NCBI RefSeq assembly: GCF_900109745.1
Contig: NZ_FOAV01000010.1
Span: 160,029 to 224,028, forward strand
Source: Roseateles sp. YR242
Lineage (GTDB): Bacteria > Pseudomonadota > Gammaproteobacteria > Burkholderiales > Burkholderiaceae_C
DNA: 64,000 nucleotides
Reading direction: 5' to 3'
Below, one piece after another: positions 42,719 to 58,118 of this stretch. The notes under the pieces were generated by a model. That model saw nothing but the letters and a program-made list of their open reading frames with translations. It was not told the DNA's origin and did not search any database. The translations under genes were made by a program, and so were the position numbers. The stretch's first letter is position 1, and the number at the start of each line of letters is the position of its first letter.

Positions 42719-43588
42719 TTAATGCCGCAGCGCAGCAGCCCCATTCAACGCCCGGCATCGCTCGATGTCGCAGGCGGTCGGCAGCATCGAGCGGTATTCC
42801 ACCACGCTGCCCCAGGCCGATGCCTCGCGCAGGGTGCAGCGCTGGCCCTTGCCGTTGTCGTAGTAGGACATCACGTCCACACACCGGCGGGAGTGGGCCA
42901 TCAGCCCATAGAAGTGCCCCATTTCATGGGAGAGCACCATCTGCAGCGTCTGCTCGGCCGGATACCGTGGGTTGCGCTCCCGCAGCAGGCGGAACACACC
43001 GGGCCCCAGCGACAGCGTACGCACCGGCACATTCGCCAGGCCGAACTGGCCCTGGCTGCCGGTGTCGCTCCACAGGATCTGGATCACTTCCTCCGGCGCG
43101 GCCTGGCTCCGGCGCAGGGGCTGCACCGTGGCTGCAACACCGCAGCCGGCCCAGGCCTGGGCCGCACGCCGGGCCAGTTCCAGCACCTGGACGGGGTCAA
43201 ACCAGGCTGGCGCTCCCTCATGGCGGTAGATGAACTGCAGGGGGCTGGACACGGCCGCGCGGTCGCGACCATCACCCCAGGTCGTCCATTCGCCGGGCCG
43301 GCAACTGGTGATTTCCTGGTCGCGTGCGGAAGGGGAAGCAGTAGGGGTAGCAGCAGGCCGCGCGGACGGGAGGGAGGAACGAGCGGCAGGAAAAGGCGCT
43401 GAAGGTGGCGACGGTGGTGGCGATGGCGGTGACGTCGCCGGTCTCGCGGACACGGGGTCCGGTGCGCGCTCGGCGTGGCTGGCCTGCGGCGCCAGACCCA
43501 CGGTTGCACCCAGGATCACGCCCAGGATCACGCCCAGGATCTGGCCCAGAGTCAGGCCCCGGGTCAGTCCCGGACCCAGGGCGAGCAT
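42719..43588 (-). CDS. Exported metzincin-type zinc metalloprotease
   Basis: 289 residues from ATG 43588. An N-terminal hydrophobic signal (LTRGLTLGQILGVILG, partly built from a 12-bp DNA repeat CCCAGGATCACG at 43509-43544) ends near SHAERA. A Pro/Ser-rich linker of ~50 residues follows. The catalytic motif is HEMGHFYGLMAHS, fitting HExxHxxGxxxH, with a Met-turn candidate VMSYYDNGK about 15 residues later. This combination defines metzincins (matrixin-like). Several cysteines (CRPGEW, AGCGV, RRCVDV, QRCTL, TACDIERC) suit an extracytoplasmic fold. It lies 29 bp after the EamA gene. Substrate unknown. Confidence 0.8.
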   Translation of the reverse strand: MLALGPGLTRGLTLGQILGVILGVILGATVGLAPQASHAERAPDPVSARPATSPPSPPPSPPSAPFPAARSSLPSARPAATPTASPSARDQEITSCRPGEWTTWGDGRDRAAVSSPLQFIYRHEGAPAWFDPVQVLELARRAAQAWAGCGVAATVQPLRRSQAAPEEVIQILWSDTGSQGQFGLANVPVRTLSLGPGVFRLLRERNPRYPAEQTLQMVLSHEMGHFYGLMAHSRRCVDVMSYYDNGKGQRCTLREASAWGSVVEYRSMLPTACDIERCRALNGAAALRH

Positions 43589-43617
43589 CGGCGCCTGGCG
43601 CACCGTCCCCGCCCCTC

Positions 43618-44508
43618 TCAGGCGGAGCGAAGCCGCCAGGCGGCGCGCAACCGGGGCCACAGCAAATTGATGGCCAGGCCGCTGATCACCAGTGCGGCGG
43701 CGGCCAGCTTCCAGAGCGGCAGCCCCTCACCCAGCAGCAGGGCAGAGCAGCTCATGCCGAACACGGGCACCAGCAGGGCCATCGGCACCACGGTGGCCGC
43801 CGGGTGGCGCGAGAGCAGCCAGCTCCAGGCGCCATACCCGAACAACGTATTGGCACCGGCCTGCCAGACCACGGCGCCCCAGGCGCCCAGCGTCGCATGG
43901 CTGAAGGCCTCGCCGATACGCGCCGGCCCCTCGATGGCGAAGGACAGGGCCAGCAACACGGGCGCCGCAACCGCACTGCTCCAGACCACATAGGCCAGCA
44001 TGTTCACGCCCACGGCCCGTTTGCCCACCACATTGCCGCTGGCCCAGCACAAGGCTGCCAGCAGCACCATGGCCAGCCCCAGCACGGTGGTGGAGCCGTC
44101 GGTATGGGAGGCGATCACGCCGATGCCGCAGGCGGCCATCAGCAAGGCCAGCCACTGGAAGGGCTGTACGCGTTCGCCGCTGGTCCGCATGGCCAGCAGC
44201 AGGGTGAAGAACACCTGGGTCTGGATCACCAGCGAGGCCAGCCCCGGCGAGATCCGGGACCCCATCGCCAGATAAAGCAGACTGAACTGCCCCACTCCCA
44301 CCAACGCGCCGTACGCCGCCAGGTTGCCCCAGCCGACCTTGGGCCGGGGCAGCAGGAAGATGGCCGGCACGGTGGCCAGCGTGAAGCGCAGCGCTGCAAA
44401 CAGCAGCGGCGGAAAGGCATTGAGGCCCCAGCGGATCACCACGAAGTTGCTGCCCCAGATGGCGACAACGGCAAGGGCAAGCAGGAAGTGGCGAAACGAA
44501 AGCGTCAT
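43618..44508 (-). CDS. EamA/DMT-superfamily exporter
   Basis: A 296-residue inner-membrane protein with ten hydrophobic helices as two EamA repeats. It starts FLLALAVVAIWGSNFVVIRWGL and has the typical second-half GYGAWSWLLSRHPAATVVPMALLVPVFGM. Relatives such as E. coli EamA export cysteine pathway metabolites, but the substrate here is not determinable. It is first of a minus-strand group with the metalloprotease and the unknown exported protein. Confidence 0.88.
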   Translation of the reverse strand: MTLSFRHFLLALAVVAIWGSNFVVIRWGLNAFPPLLFAALRFTLATVPAIFLLPRPKVGWGNLAAYGALVGVGQFSLLYLAMGSRISPGLASLVIQTQVFFTLLLAMRTSGERVQPFQWLALLMAACGIGVIASHTDGSTTVLGLAMVLLAALCWASGNVVGKRAVGVNMLAYVVWSSAVAAPVLLALSFAIEGPARIGEAFSHATLGAWGAVVWQAGANTLFGYGAWSWLLSRHPAATVVPMALLVPVFGMSCSALLLGEGLPLWKLAAAALVISGLAINLLWPRLRAAWRLRSA

Positions 44509-44722
44509 GGCGGCGCCTGGGGAGGCATTGAAGGGGGCTCAGGACTTCTGCCGGTGTCCCAAGGCTGACGCGGACGGCCGCAACGCCTGGGGAATGGCTT
44601 CAGAGGTCCTCTTGAGCTGACTATGCCAGCAACAAGCGGGGGGCAGCCCATACAGATTCCGACCTTGTCTGCCAATACAGGCAAGAAACGACAGGTCGGA
44701 AATGACAGGCCGGAAATGAAGA

Positions 44723-44752
44723 AGCCCCTGGGCCGACAACGGCACAGGGGCT
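44723..44752 (-). terminator. Terminator hairpin downstream of the TPS exoprotein gene
   Basis: AGCCCCTG (44723-44730) and CAGGGGCT (44745-44752) pair, extended inward by GCC/GGC after a single mismatch. Read on the minus strand, TCTTCATTTCC follows the stem, giving a modest U-rich tail. It lies 156 bp past the exoprotein stop. Confidence 0.55.
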
Positions 44753-44810
44753 CGGGACGCCCGAACAAGGCGGATCGCTTGCGCGGCCCTCCCGGTTCGC
44801 CCTCCCTATA

Positions 44811-44901
44811 CGGTCTACGTATTCAGTCTACGTAGGCGGTCTACGTATTCAGTCTACGTAGGCGGTCTACGTATTCAGTCTCCGTAGGCGGTTTCCGTCG
44901 G
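44811..44901. repeat. 26-bp tandem repeat, 3.5 copies
   Basis: Units at 44811-44836, 44837-44862 and 44863-44888, with a partial degenerate copy to 44901. Each unit contains TCTACGTA twice, separated by TTCAG, so the palindrome TACGTA recurs about every 13 bp. The array ends 6 bp from the exoprotein stop codon. There are no spacers, so it is not a CRISPR array. Confidence 0.9.
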
Positions 44902-44907
44902 CCCGGC

Positions 44908-51270
<6,363 letters not shown>

Positions 51271-51300
51271 GTGTTGCTCTTTTGCTTGGTGTGGAAGGGC

Positions 51301-53019
51301 TCAATACGCGACGTTCAGCTGCACCCAGGCGCGCTGGCGCTCGGCACGGCCGTCCGCATCCAGGCCGGTGCTGCTGCGGCCGGGGTTGTTGCCGATGGTG
51401 TGCGCCCAGGCACTGCGCACGCTCCAGCGCTCACCCGACAGGTTGAAGCCCAGGCCGGCACCGGCCAGGCGGTAGTGGTTGGTGGACGGGTCCGCGAGGG
51501 CGCCGTTCCACGGGGTCTGGTGCTGGGTGATGCCGCCCACGTCCACGAAGCCCAGGCCCTGGGCACGCAGGCCGTAGACGCGGAAGTCGCGGCGCAGCTC
51601 CATGCTGGCCAGCCAGCCGCTGTCGCCCGAGGCTTCACCCACGGCATAGGCCCGCACACCGGCGGGGCCGCCCAACTGGAATTTCTCGGAGGAGTCCAGG
51701 TTGTCCGTGGCCAGTTGGCCATTGGCCGCCACGAACAGCGTCCAGCTGCCCAGGGCCGGCAGGCTCTGGTTGCGGGCCACATGCCAGTTCAGCTTGGTAA
51801 AGCCGCCCTGGGTGGAGGCGCCGGCAGCATCCGCTGCGGCGTCGTCCGCATTACGCGCCAGGCTCACCTCGCCGGAGGCCACGGCCGCGCCCCAGTCCGT
51901 CTGGCCGCCACCCAGCAGTTCGTCCCAGGCGTTGGCACTGAAGCCCGCGCTCATGCGGTCGACCCGGCGGCGATGCAGGGACACGCCCAGGGATTCGTCA
52001 TCCAGGCGGCGCTCTTCGGCGTCCAGGTTCAACCAGACATTGCGCTCGCGCGAGCGCTGCAGCGGGAAGCTGAGGCCACCGCCCAGGCTGCGGGCGGTGC
52101 CGCGCAGTTCCAGCGGTTCCAGCTCCAGGCCCACGCTGTAGCGCATGTAGGACGCATTGACGTTGGCACGCAGGCCCTTGGGCGACAGCGCCCAGGCGTA
52201 GGAGGCAGCGGCCTGGCTGGTGTCACGGGTCTTGCTCAGCGACACAAACGCCTGGTCTTCTCGTTCCAGCGGGCGGTTGAGAACACCGCGCACGGTGGCA
52301 CGCACATCACCGGTGTAGCGGTTGGCGAAGTTGTCCAGGGAGGCGGAGGCGCCCCAGTTCGGTTGCTCTTCCACCTTTGCTTCGATGCGGCTGGTGCCGG
52401 GCTGGTCGCCCTTCTCCAGCGCCGAGCGCACGGCAACGCCTGGCACGTCGCGCATCAGCAGCAGCGCGCGTTCGAGGTCCTCGGCGCGCACCGGCCCTTC
52501 CGGCAGGTTCGCATCGGCGATGGCGCGCAGGCGGGCCTGCAGCGCAGGGTTGCCACCGGTCAGGCCCAGGCGGCCAGCGCCTTCCTGCAACCGACCGGCC
52601 ACCACGGCGATCTGAAGTTCGCCGCCGCTGAGATCCTGCTTCGGCAGATAAGCGCGCGCCAGCAGATAACCCTTGGCCTGCAGGCGGGCGGTCACCCGGG
52701 CCGCCAGGGCCTGCATCTGCGCATGGTTGAGGCGCTGACCGACACGGTCGGCCACCCAGGCCTGCAATTCGTTCTCGCTCGCCAAGCCATCAGCGCCCGT
52801 GAAACGAACACGCTGCACCAGCGCCGTCAGCCCCTGACCGCCCACGGGGGCGTTCACCGCCGATTCCGCCTTGGGTTCAGCGGCTGGACGGCCCATCGGG
52901 GTCTCGACGCGTTGACGTTCGTTGAGCAGTTGGCCGGCATCCGGCGGCGCAGCCATCGTTAACAAAGGCGACATGCTCAGCAGTGCGGCTGCCATGCGCA
53001 GGTTCTTGATTTCGTGCAC
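51301..53019 (-). CDS. TpsB outer-membrane transporter (ShlB/FhaC/HecB family)
   Basis: 572 residues starting at GTG 53019 with GAGGA six bases upstream. A signal peptide (ends ...LLTMAAPPDA) is followed by POTRA-like modules (LVQRVRFTGADGLASENEL, GYLLARAYLPKQDLSGGELQIAVVAGR). The rest is a 16-strand-type barrel with the family motifs DNFANRYTGDVRA, FQLGGPAGVRAYAVGEASGD and a C-terminal aromatic strand ending WVQLNVAY. It recognises the TPS domain of the exoprotein encoded just downstream and moves it across the outer membrane. tpsB precedes tpsA in one operon, divergent from a two-component system. Confidence 0.93.
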   Translation of the reverse strand: MHEIKNLRMAAALLSMSPLLTMAAPPDAGQLLNERQRVETPMGRPAAEPKAESAVNAPVGGQGLTALVQRVRFTGADGLASENELQAWVADRVGQRLNHAQMQALAARVTARLQAKGYLLARAYLPKQDLSGGELQIAVVAGRLQEGAGRLGLTGGNPALQARLRAIADANLPEGPVRAEDLERALLLMRDVPGVAVRSALEKGDQPGTSRIEAKVEEQPNWGASASLDNFANRYTGDVRATVRGVLNRPLEREDQAFVSLSKTRDTSQAAASYAWALSPKGLRANVNASYMRYSVGLELEPLELRGTARSLGGGLSFPLQRSRERNVWLNLDAEERRLDDESLGVSLHRRRVDRMSAGFSANAWDELLGGGQTDWGAAVASGEVSLARNADDAAADAAGASTQGGFTKLNWHVARNQSLPALGSWTLFVAANGQLATDNLDSSEKFQLGGPAGVRAYAVGEASGDSGWLASMELRRDFRVYGLRAQGLGFVDVGGITQHQTPWNGALADPSTNHYRLAGAGLGFNLSGERWSVRSAWAHTIGNNPGRSSTGLDADGRAERQRAWVQLNVAY

Positions 53020-53080
53020 CTTGGTTCCTCGGTATGTTCGTGTGCTGGGCCGCGTTTATCTGCCTGCACGGCGGGGCCAG

Positions 53081-53093
53081 GTTTTGCGAAAAC
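53081..53093. promoter_or_regulatory. Short dyad in the tpsB/response-regulator divergent region
   Basis: GTTTT-GCG-AAAAC is a perfect 5-bp dyad 62 bp upstream of tpsB and 135 bp before the response-regulator gene. It is a candidate operator for the divergent pair. The ~208-bp region also contains AT-rich promoter-like DNA (GTGAAATTTTTACG), but no confident -35/-10 pair. Confidence 0.3.
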
Positions 53094-53227
53094 GACCAAG
53101 CTCTTTGCCAAAAGGAATCCAGGGCCACATTGAGTGCAACCATGTGAAATTTTTACGAGGTAGTTGTGCGCGCAGCGCGACATCGGAACGGGTGCGGGCC
53201 TGGTGGCGGCCGGACAATTCGAGGTCT

Positions 53228-54040
53228 ATGACGGAGACTGACAGCGCCGGCCTTCCAGGGGCATCGGCGCCACTGATACTGCTGATCGACGATGTCCCCG
53301 AGGACCTGCGATGGCTCAACGAGCTGTTACGCAAGGAATACCGGATGGCCTTCGCACACAACGGCCATCAAGGCTTGCAACGGGCGCAGGCCTTGCGGCC
53401 TCAACTGATCCTGCTGGACATCGGCCTGCCCGACATGGATGGGTTCGCGTTGTGCCGCCTGCTCAAGAGCGACCCGCTGACCGCGGCCACCCCGGTGCTT
53501 TTTCTCAGCGCGTACAACCGGCCCGATGACCGCGTGAACGGGCTGGGGCTGGGTGCCGTGGACTTCATCAGCAAGCCCTTCTGGCCCGAAGAGGTGATGG
53601 CCCGCGTGCGGGTGCATCTGGCGCTGGCCGCACAGGCCGGCGGCAAGGACGTGGCGCAGGCCGCAGCGGACAGCGCGGGCGCCGAAAACGCGGCGCGCAA
53701 TCCGGACGGCCTGCTGGTCCAGGAAGCGGTGCGCTACATCCAGGCTCACCTCGCCGAGCTGCCACCGGTGCCCGAACTGGCACGCCGGCTGGGGCTTCAT
53801 GAAAAACGCCTGCTGGCCCTCTTCCGCGACCACCTGGGCCAGACGGTCTCCGGCTTCCTCAGCGAGGAGCGCATGCGCAATGGCGCCAGGCTGCTGGCCG
53901 AAACTGCGATGACGGTGCAGGACGTGGCCCAGACGGTGGGCTTCAACAACCCGGGCAACTTCGCGACCGCGTTCCGTGCGCGTTACGGGCAGAGTCCTGT
54001 CGCCTACCGGCTCGCCGCGCGCGAGCGCTCCATCTCTTGA
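53228..54040 (+). CDS. Response regulator with AraC-type DNA-binding domain
   Basis: 270 residues from ATG 53228 (MTETDSAGLPG). The receiver domain (residues 15-135) has LLIDDVPED, the phospho-acceptor Asp in ILLDIGLPDMDG, and Lys in FISKPF. The output domain (~165-265) is an AraC/XylS helix-turn-helix pair ending DVAQTVGFNNPGNFATAFRARYGQSPVAYR. It would be phosphorylated by the kinase encoded next, whose start overlaps or closely follows its stop. The divergent TPS operon is the obvious target, though this is inferred from gene order. Confidence 0.9.
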   Translation: MTETDSAGLPGASAPLILLIDDVPEDLRWLNELLRKEYRMAFAHNGHQGLQRAQALRPQLILLDIGLPDMDGFALCRLLKSDPLTAATPVLFLSAYNRPDDRVNGLGLGAVDFISKPFWPEEVMARVRVHLALAAQAGGKDVAQAAADSAGAENAARNPDGLLVQEAVRYIQAHLAELPPVPELARRLGLHEKRLLALFRDHLGQTVSGFLSEERMRNGARLLAETAMTVQDVAQTVGFNNPGNFATAFRARYGQSPVAYRLAARERSIS

Positions 54041-54123
54041 CCGGCGCGAAGCCAGAGGCGCTACGGTCGCTGCAGGCGCCACATGCGCTAGAGGCGCTAC
54101 AGGCGCTGCTGATTTGTCTTCGG

Positions 54124-56481
54124 ATGGCGAGGCAACGCGGGCTGAAGGCCCTGACCGTCGTCCTGTTGCTGTGGGCATTCGCAGCGGCCGCACAGCCCCA
54201 GCGGCCGCCCGTGCTGGAGCTCGAGCCGCATCAGCCGTCGCTGAGCCTCGCGCCTTACCTCGCGCTGCACGTGGACCATCAAGGCGGTGCGGGGCTGGAC
54301 AGCATCCTGCTGGTGGATGACTTCGCCGCCGTACGGCCCAAGGATCTGCAGCCGGGCTACAGCACCGCCGCCTACTGGCTGCGCCTGCGTGTGCACAACA
54401 ACACCGACACACCCTTGCGCCGGCAGCTGCAGGTACCACCCGCGCGCCTGGAGCAGATCAGCCTGTTCATGAATGTGGAGGGAGCGGGCTGGCGCCGCTC
54501 GGATGCGGGCACGGCGGTGCCGTTTGACGCACGCGAGTTGCCCCGGCGCATCAGCACCTTCTCCGTCGAGCTGGCCCCCGGCCAGCATGCCGAGCTGTTG
54601 CTGCGCATCGCCAGCCGCAGCTCCATCGGCCTGCAGCCCCGGCTCTGGGAGACACCGGCGCTGGCCTTGCGCCAGCAGCGGGAACTGCTGGCAGACGGGC
54701 TGATCCTGGGCATGATGAGCCTGCTGTTGCTGCTCGCCCTGGCGCTGGCCGGCATCCTGCGGGAGCGCGCCTACGCCTACACCGCGCTCTACCTGCTCAG
54801 CTACATGTTCTACGAGGCCGGCATGCGGGGCACCAGCTTCATGCTGCTGTGGCCCGACGCCACCGACTGGGCCCTGCGTTCCCTGTCCACCTTCGGCATT
54901 CTCACGACGCTGCTGCAGGTGCTGGCCATCGTGCGCATGCTCGGCCTGGCCCGATCCCAGCCGCGTCTGCAGCGGGTGTTGCTCCTCATCGCGCTGGCCG
55001 ATCTGCTGAGCATGTCCCTGTGCATATGGGGCAACTACCGGCTGGGCACCTTCATCACCACCCAGTTCAACACGGTCCTCCTGCTGGGCATGACGGTGGC
55101 CGCCTGGCGGGCGTGGCGCCAGCATCATCCGTTGGCCAAACCGTGGCTGGGCATGCTGATCGCAGGCATGGCCGGCATGGCGCCGCGTTACGCCGAGCTG
55201 TTGGGGCTGCTGCCTTACAACGCACTGAGCGACTACGCCCCGCCCATTGCCAGCCTGCTGGGGACGCTGCTGGTGCTGGGTGGGCTGCTGCGCCGCATGC
55301 AGCGCCAACGGGCCCGCCAGGAACTGCGCCTGGAGCTGGCGGTGCGTGAGCGCACCCTGGCACTGGATGAAGCCCGCGAGCGGGCGCAGCGCAGCGACAT
55401 GGCCAAGGGCCGGCTGCTGGGCTACCTCGGGCACGACCTGCGCGCACCGCTGGCGTCCATGGTGCAGGTGGCGCGGCAGCTGCAGCCGGACAGCGACTTC
55501 GAGGCCGGCCGCCACGCCATGGAGCACAGCAGCCTTCTGGCGCTGGAGATGATCGACGAGATGCAGCATTTCTCGCGGGCGCCTGAATCCGAAGCACGGC
55601 TGGAGATCTTGCCGGCACCGCTGTATCTGCACAGCTTTCTGCGGGAGATCGTCATCCAGAGCCAGGCCCTGGCGCGGGCGGGCGGCAACAGCCTCACGCT
55701 GGACCTCGCGCCCGGGCTGCCCGCCATCGTCCAGCTCGATGCCCGGCGCCTGCGCCAGGTGCTGGTCAACCTGATTGCCAATGCCGCCAAGTTCACACGT
55801 GGTGGCCGCATCGTGCTGGAGGCCGCCCTGACGGCGCAAGGCCAGCTCATGGTCGCTGTCCAGGACAACGGGCCGGGCATGGCGCCGGAGGACCTGGCGC
55901 GGGTCTTTGAACCCTTCGTGCGCGGGCAGGGATCGGTCTTCCGGCCAGGCATGGGGCTGGGTCTGAGCATTGCGCATCAGTTGGTGGCGGCCATGGACGG
56001 CAGGATTTCGGTCACCAGCCAACCGGGTTACGGCGCACGCTTCGACATCCGGCTGGACTGGATGGCCGCCGAGGAAGCGGACGTGCTGTGGCCGCCGGCC
56101 CGGCCCTGGCTCGCCCGACCGCTGGGCGACGGCCATGTGGCGGTGCTGCTGGACCCCTGCGCCAGCGTCCGCGAGGCCTTGCGTGAGCGCCTGGTCCTGG
56201 CGGGGTTCGAGTGTCTCGAAGCGTCGGATCACCACGAGGCGGAAGCCTTGATGCGCCAGCAGGTGGTGCGCCTGCTGGTGGCTGAGCCCGAGGCCGCGCC
56301 GGACATGGACAGCTGGCTGGCGCGATGCCGGCGGCAACGGCCGACGCTGGCCCTCCTGCTGTGCAGCCAGCGCCACGCCACGGCGGCCGACGGCTCGCCC
56401 CGCCTGCTCAAGCCGGCGGTGGAGAGTGAATGGTGGCCGATGCTGGCCGGGTTGCTGCGGCACGAGGAAGTGGGGATCTGA
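54124..56481 (+). CDS. 7TM sensor histidine kinase (7TMR-DISM type) with degenerate receiver
   Basis: 785 residues from ATG 54124, where a signal peptide begins (MARQRGLKALTVVLLLWAF...AQPQ); TTG 54037, overlapping the regulator stop, gives 814. A periplasmic 7TMR-DISMED2-like beta domain (~20-190) precedes seven hydrophobic helices (~195-390). A short coiled coil, the dimerisation box (GYLGHDLRAPLASM with the phospho-His), and an ATPase domain (NLIANAAKFT, DNGPGMAPEDL, GMGLGLSIAHQLV) follow. The last ~120 residues resemble a receiver but the phospho-Asp position reads LLVAEPE, so it is probably a pseudo-receiver. The periplasmic domain may bind carbohydrate-like ligands. Pairs with the preceding AraC-type regulator. 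Confidence 0.88.
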   Translation: MARQRGLKALTVVLLLWAFAAAAQPQRPPVLELEPHQPSLSLAPYLALHVDHQGGAGLDSILLVDDFAAVRPKDLQPGYSTAAYWLRLRVHNNTDTPLRRQLQVPPARLEQISLFMNVEGAGWRRSDAGTAVPFDARELPRRISTFSVELAPGQHAELLLRIASRSSIGLQPRLWETPALALRQQRELLADGLILGMMSLLLLLALALAGILRERAYAYTALYLLSYMFYEAGMRGTSFMLLWPDATDWALRSLSTFGILTTLLQVLAIVRMLGLARSQPRLQRVLLLIALADLLSMSLCIWGNYRLGTFITTQFNTVLLLGMTVAAWRAWRQHHPLAKPWLGMLIAGMAGMAPRYAELLGLLPYNALSDYAPPIASLLGTLLVLGGLLRRMQRQRARQELRLELAVRERTLALDEARERAQRSDMAKGRLLGYLGHDLRAPLASMVQVARQLQPDSDFEAGRHAMEHSSLLALEMIDEMQHFSRAPESEARLEILPAPLYLHSFLREIVIQSQALARAGGNSLTLDLAPGLPAIVQLDARRLRQVLVNLIANAAKFTRGGRIVLEAALTAQGQLMVAVQDNGPGMAPEDLARVFEPFVRGQGSVFRPGMGLGLSIAHQLVAAMDGRISVTSQPGYGARFDIRLDWMAAEEADVLWPPARPWLARPLGDGHVAVLLDPCASVREALRERLVLAGFECLEASDHHEAEALMRQQVVRLLVAEPEAAPDMDSWLARCRRQRPTLALLLCSQRHATAADGSPRLLKPAVESEWWPMLAGLLRHEEVGI

Positions 56482-56538
56482 CCCGCAAGATGACCCGTGA
56501 GGTGACCCGCGAGAGGACCCGCGAGAGGACCCGCGAGA
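56479..56538 (+). repeat. 12-bp tandem repeat beginning at the kinase stop codon
   Basis: Five 12-bp units from TGACCCGCAAGA to GGACCCGCGAGA run from the TGA stop to 56538. The last two units are identical; earlier ones differ by one to three bases. The array fills the convergent gap before the methyltransferase gene. Confidence 0.88.
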
Positions 56539-56556
56539 TTCGCGGCCCCAATCCGG

Positions 56557-57300
56557 TCACAGTCCCGAGCCTGCCAGTGCAGACGATGGCGGACGGGAGG
56601 CGAACCACAACCGCTCGTCGTCCAACCCTTCGGGCACTGAAAACCCTTCGGCCGCGAGCAGTCTCGCGATGGACGGCTCCTCCAGCGCGATCACGCTGAA
56701 GGTATGGGTCCAGCTGTCACCAGCGATGCCGTAGCGCAGCGTCATGCGCACCTGCACACCCTCGGTGTCCGGCGCTCGTTCCACGGCAAGCACCTCCAGG
56801 GACTGCGCGTCAGATCCGGAGCGCTGTCCGACCTTCGCGGATGTCAGCCAGCCGGGATCCTGACGTTTCAGAATCAGCAGTCCCGAGGGGGAGACATGCC
56901 GTGCCGCTGCGGCCACAAAGGCGCGGCGTATCGCCGGGTCGGCATGGTTGATCAGGCCGCTGGGCAGCAGCACCACATCGAAGCGGTCTTCCAGCGCCAG
57001 TTGCTCGATATCGGCGTGAACGCGCCGCACCTGGTCGGAGACATGCGCCAGCATGTCCGCCGAGTTGTCCACCCCGGTCACCACGCAACCGAACGCCAGC
57101 AGGCGGTGGGACAGCAGCCCCGTCCCGCAGCCCAGTTCCAGCACACGCGTGCCGGGCGCAAGCCAGGGCCGCAGGTGTTCGATCTCCCCGGCATAGGCCG
57201 AACGGCGATACAGCTCCACCGAACAACCATCCCTGGACTGGGCACCCGGGCCCGCGCCGCTGAATTCGAATGGCAATGTGACTGCCGATGTCAGATTCAT
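56557..57300 (-). CDS. Class I SAM-dependent methyltransferase
   Basis: 247 residues. The SAM-binding motif I is RVLELGCGTGLLSHRLLAFG, followed by motif II VVTGVDNSADML and the post-II segment DRFDVVLLPSGLINHADP. The C-terminal half is beta-rich (VQVRMTLRYGIAGDSWTHTFSVIAL). The substrate cannot be deduced; the fold is of the UbiE/small-molecule type. It is convergent with the sensor kinase and 95 bp from the AsnC gene on the same strand. Confidence 0.85.
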   Translation of the reverse strand: MNLTSAVTLPFEFSGAGPGAQSRDGCSVELYRRSAYAGEIEHLRPWLAPGTRVLELGCGTGLLSHRLLAFGCVVTGVDNSADMLAHVSDQVRRVHADIEQLALEDRFDVVLLPSGLINHADPAIRRAFVAAAARHVSPSGLLILKRQDPGWLTSAKVGQRSGSDAQSLEVLAVERAPDTEGVQVRMTLRYGIAGDSWTHTFSVIALEEPSIARLLAAEGFSVPEGLDDERLWFASRPPSSALAGSGL

Positions 57301-57395
57301 TCTTCGTCCTCACTCAAGGTTTTCAGCAGGCGCTCAGGCGCGGCCGCCAAGTGTTCCGGGCCGTCTTGAACGTCATGGCTTCATGGCTTCATAGC

Positions 57396-57965
57396 TCATG
57401 GCCGCAGGTGCCCCAGCGGCAATGCCCCGCCGGCCTTCACCTCGCCCAGCGAGAAGCTGGTGTGGATGTCCTTCACATTCGGCAGGTTCAGCAGCGTGTC
57501 GATGGAGAACCGGCTGAAGGCATCCAGGTCGGTGGCCATCACCTCCAGCTCGAAGGTGCCAGCGCCGCTGATGTAGTGGCAGGCAATCACCTCCGGCAAC
57601 TCGCGGATGGCCTCCTCCAGCTGCCGTGTGGCCGCGCCATTGTTGCGGTCGGCATCCACCCGCACAAAGGCCAGCACGCCCAGCCCCAGCTTGCGGCGGT
57701 CGATCTCGGCCCGGTAGCCGGTGATGAATCCCTGCTCCTCCAGCCACCGGACCCGCCGCCAGGTCGGCGCCGCCGACAGGCCGATGCGGGCCGCCAGCTC
57801 CGCGTTCGACAAGCGAGCCTCGCGCTGCAGTTCCGCCAGGATGGCCACGTGGTAACGGTCCAGGCCACCGGCGCCGGCGCCCTCTTCCGTTTCGGCCGCC
57901 AGGGGTGGACGACCACCGTCCGGATGTGTCAGGGTTTTCCCTTGACGTTGATTTCGCGATGCCAA
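57396..57965 (-). CDS. Lrp/AsnC-family transcriptional regulator
   Basis: 189 residues starting at TTG 57965, with GGAG seven bases upstream; no in-frame ATG is better placed. The helix-turn-helix is LDRYHVAILAELQREARLSNAELAARIGLSAAPTWRRVRWLEE. The C-terminal RAM/effector domain is LGLGVLAFVRVDADRNN...CHYISGAGTFELEVMATD. An N-terminal extension of ~35 residues is longer than usual. It is divergent from the indolepyruvate oxidoreductase gene, which fits amino-acid-responsive control of aromatic amino-acid catabolism. A 15-bp palindrome 24 bp before its own start is a likely autoregulatory site. Confidence 0.9.
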   Translation of the reverse strand: MASRNQRQGKTLTHPDGGRPPLAAETEEGAGAGGLDRYHVAILAELQREARLSNAELAARIGLSAAPTWRRVRWLEEQGFITGYRAEIDRRKLGLGVLAFVRVDADRNNGAATRQLEEAIRELPEVIACHYISGAGTFELEVMATDLDAFSRFSIDTLLNLPNVKDIHTSFSLGEVKAGGALPLGHLRP

Positions 57966-57988
57966 TGGATAGCTCCAGCCTTGTCTCC

Positions 57989-58003
57989 AGCAAGATTCTT
58001 GCT
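57989..58003. promoter_or_regulatory. 15-bp palindrome near the AsnC-type gene start
   Basis: AGCAAGA-T-TCTTGCT is a perfect 7-bp dyad with one central base. Its length, T-centred symmetry and AGC/GCT ends resemble Lrp-type sites. It sits 24 bp upstream of the regulator's start codon. Confidence 0.6.
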
Positions 58004-58118
58004 CAAGTCAGCCGCCATAGGGCACAAAGAGCAAGCACTCGCCGCAGGCTATTTCCTACACTGAGGCGCGGGTTGCCCCGGCCGAAAGCAGGGGGACAAC
58101 CAGCGTGACAACATCCGA

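Larger units (their letters stand above)
44509..44907. other. 399-bp gap between the EamA and TPS exoprotein genes
   Basis: No gene is supported. It contains the exoprotein gene's terminator hairpin (44723-44752) and a 26-bp tandem repeat next to its stop codon (44811-44901). Short open frames here overlap the repeats and lack start signals. Confidence 0.6.

Noticed and set aside
44811..44901. Possible CRISPR array
   Set aside because: The 26-bp units are directly tandem, with no spacers and no cas genes in the window.
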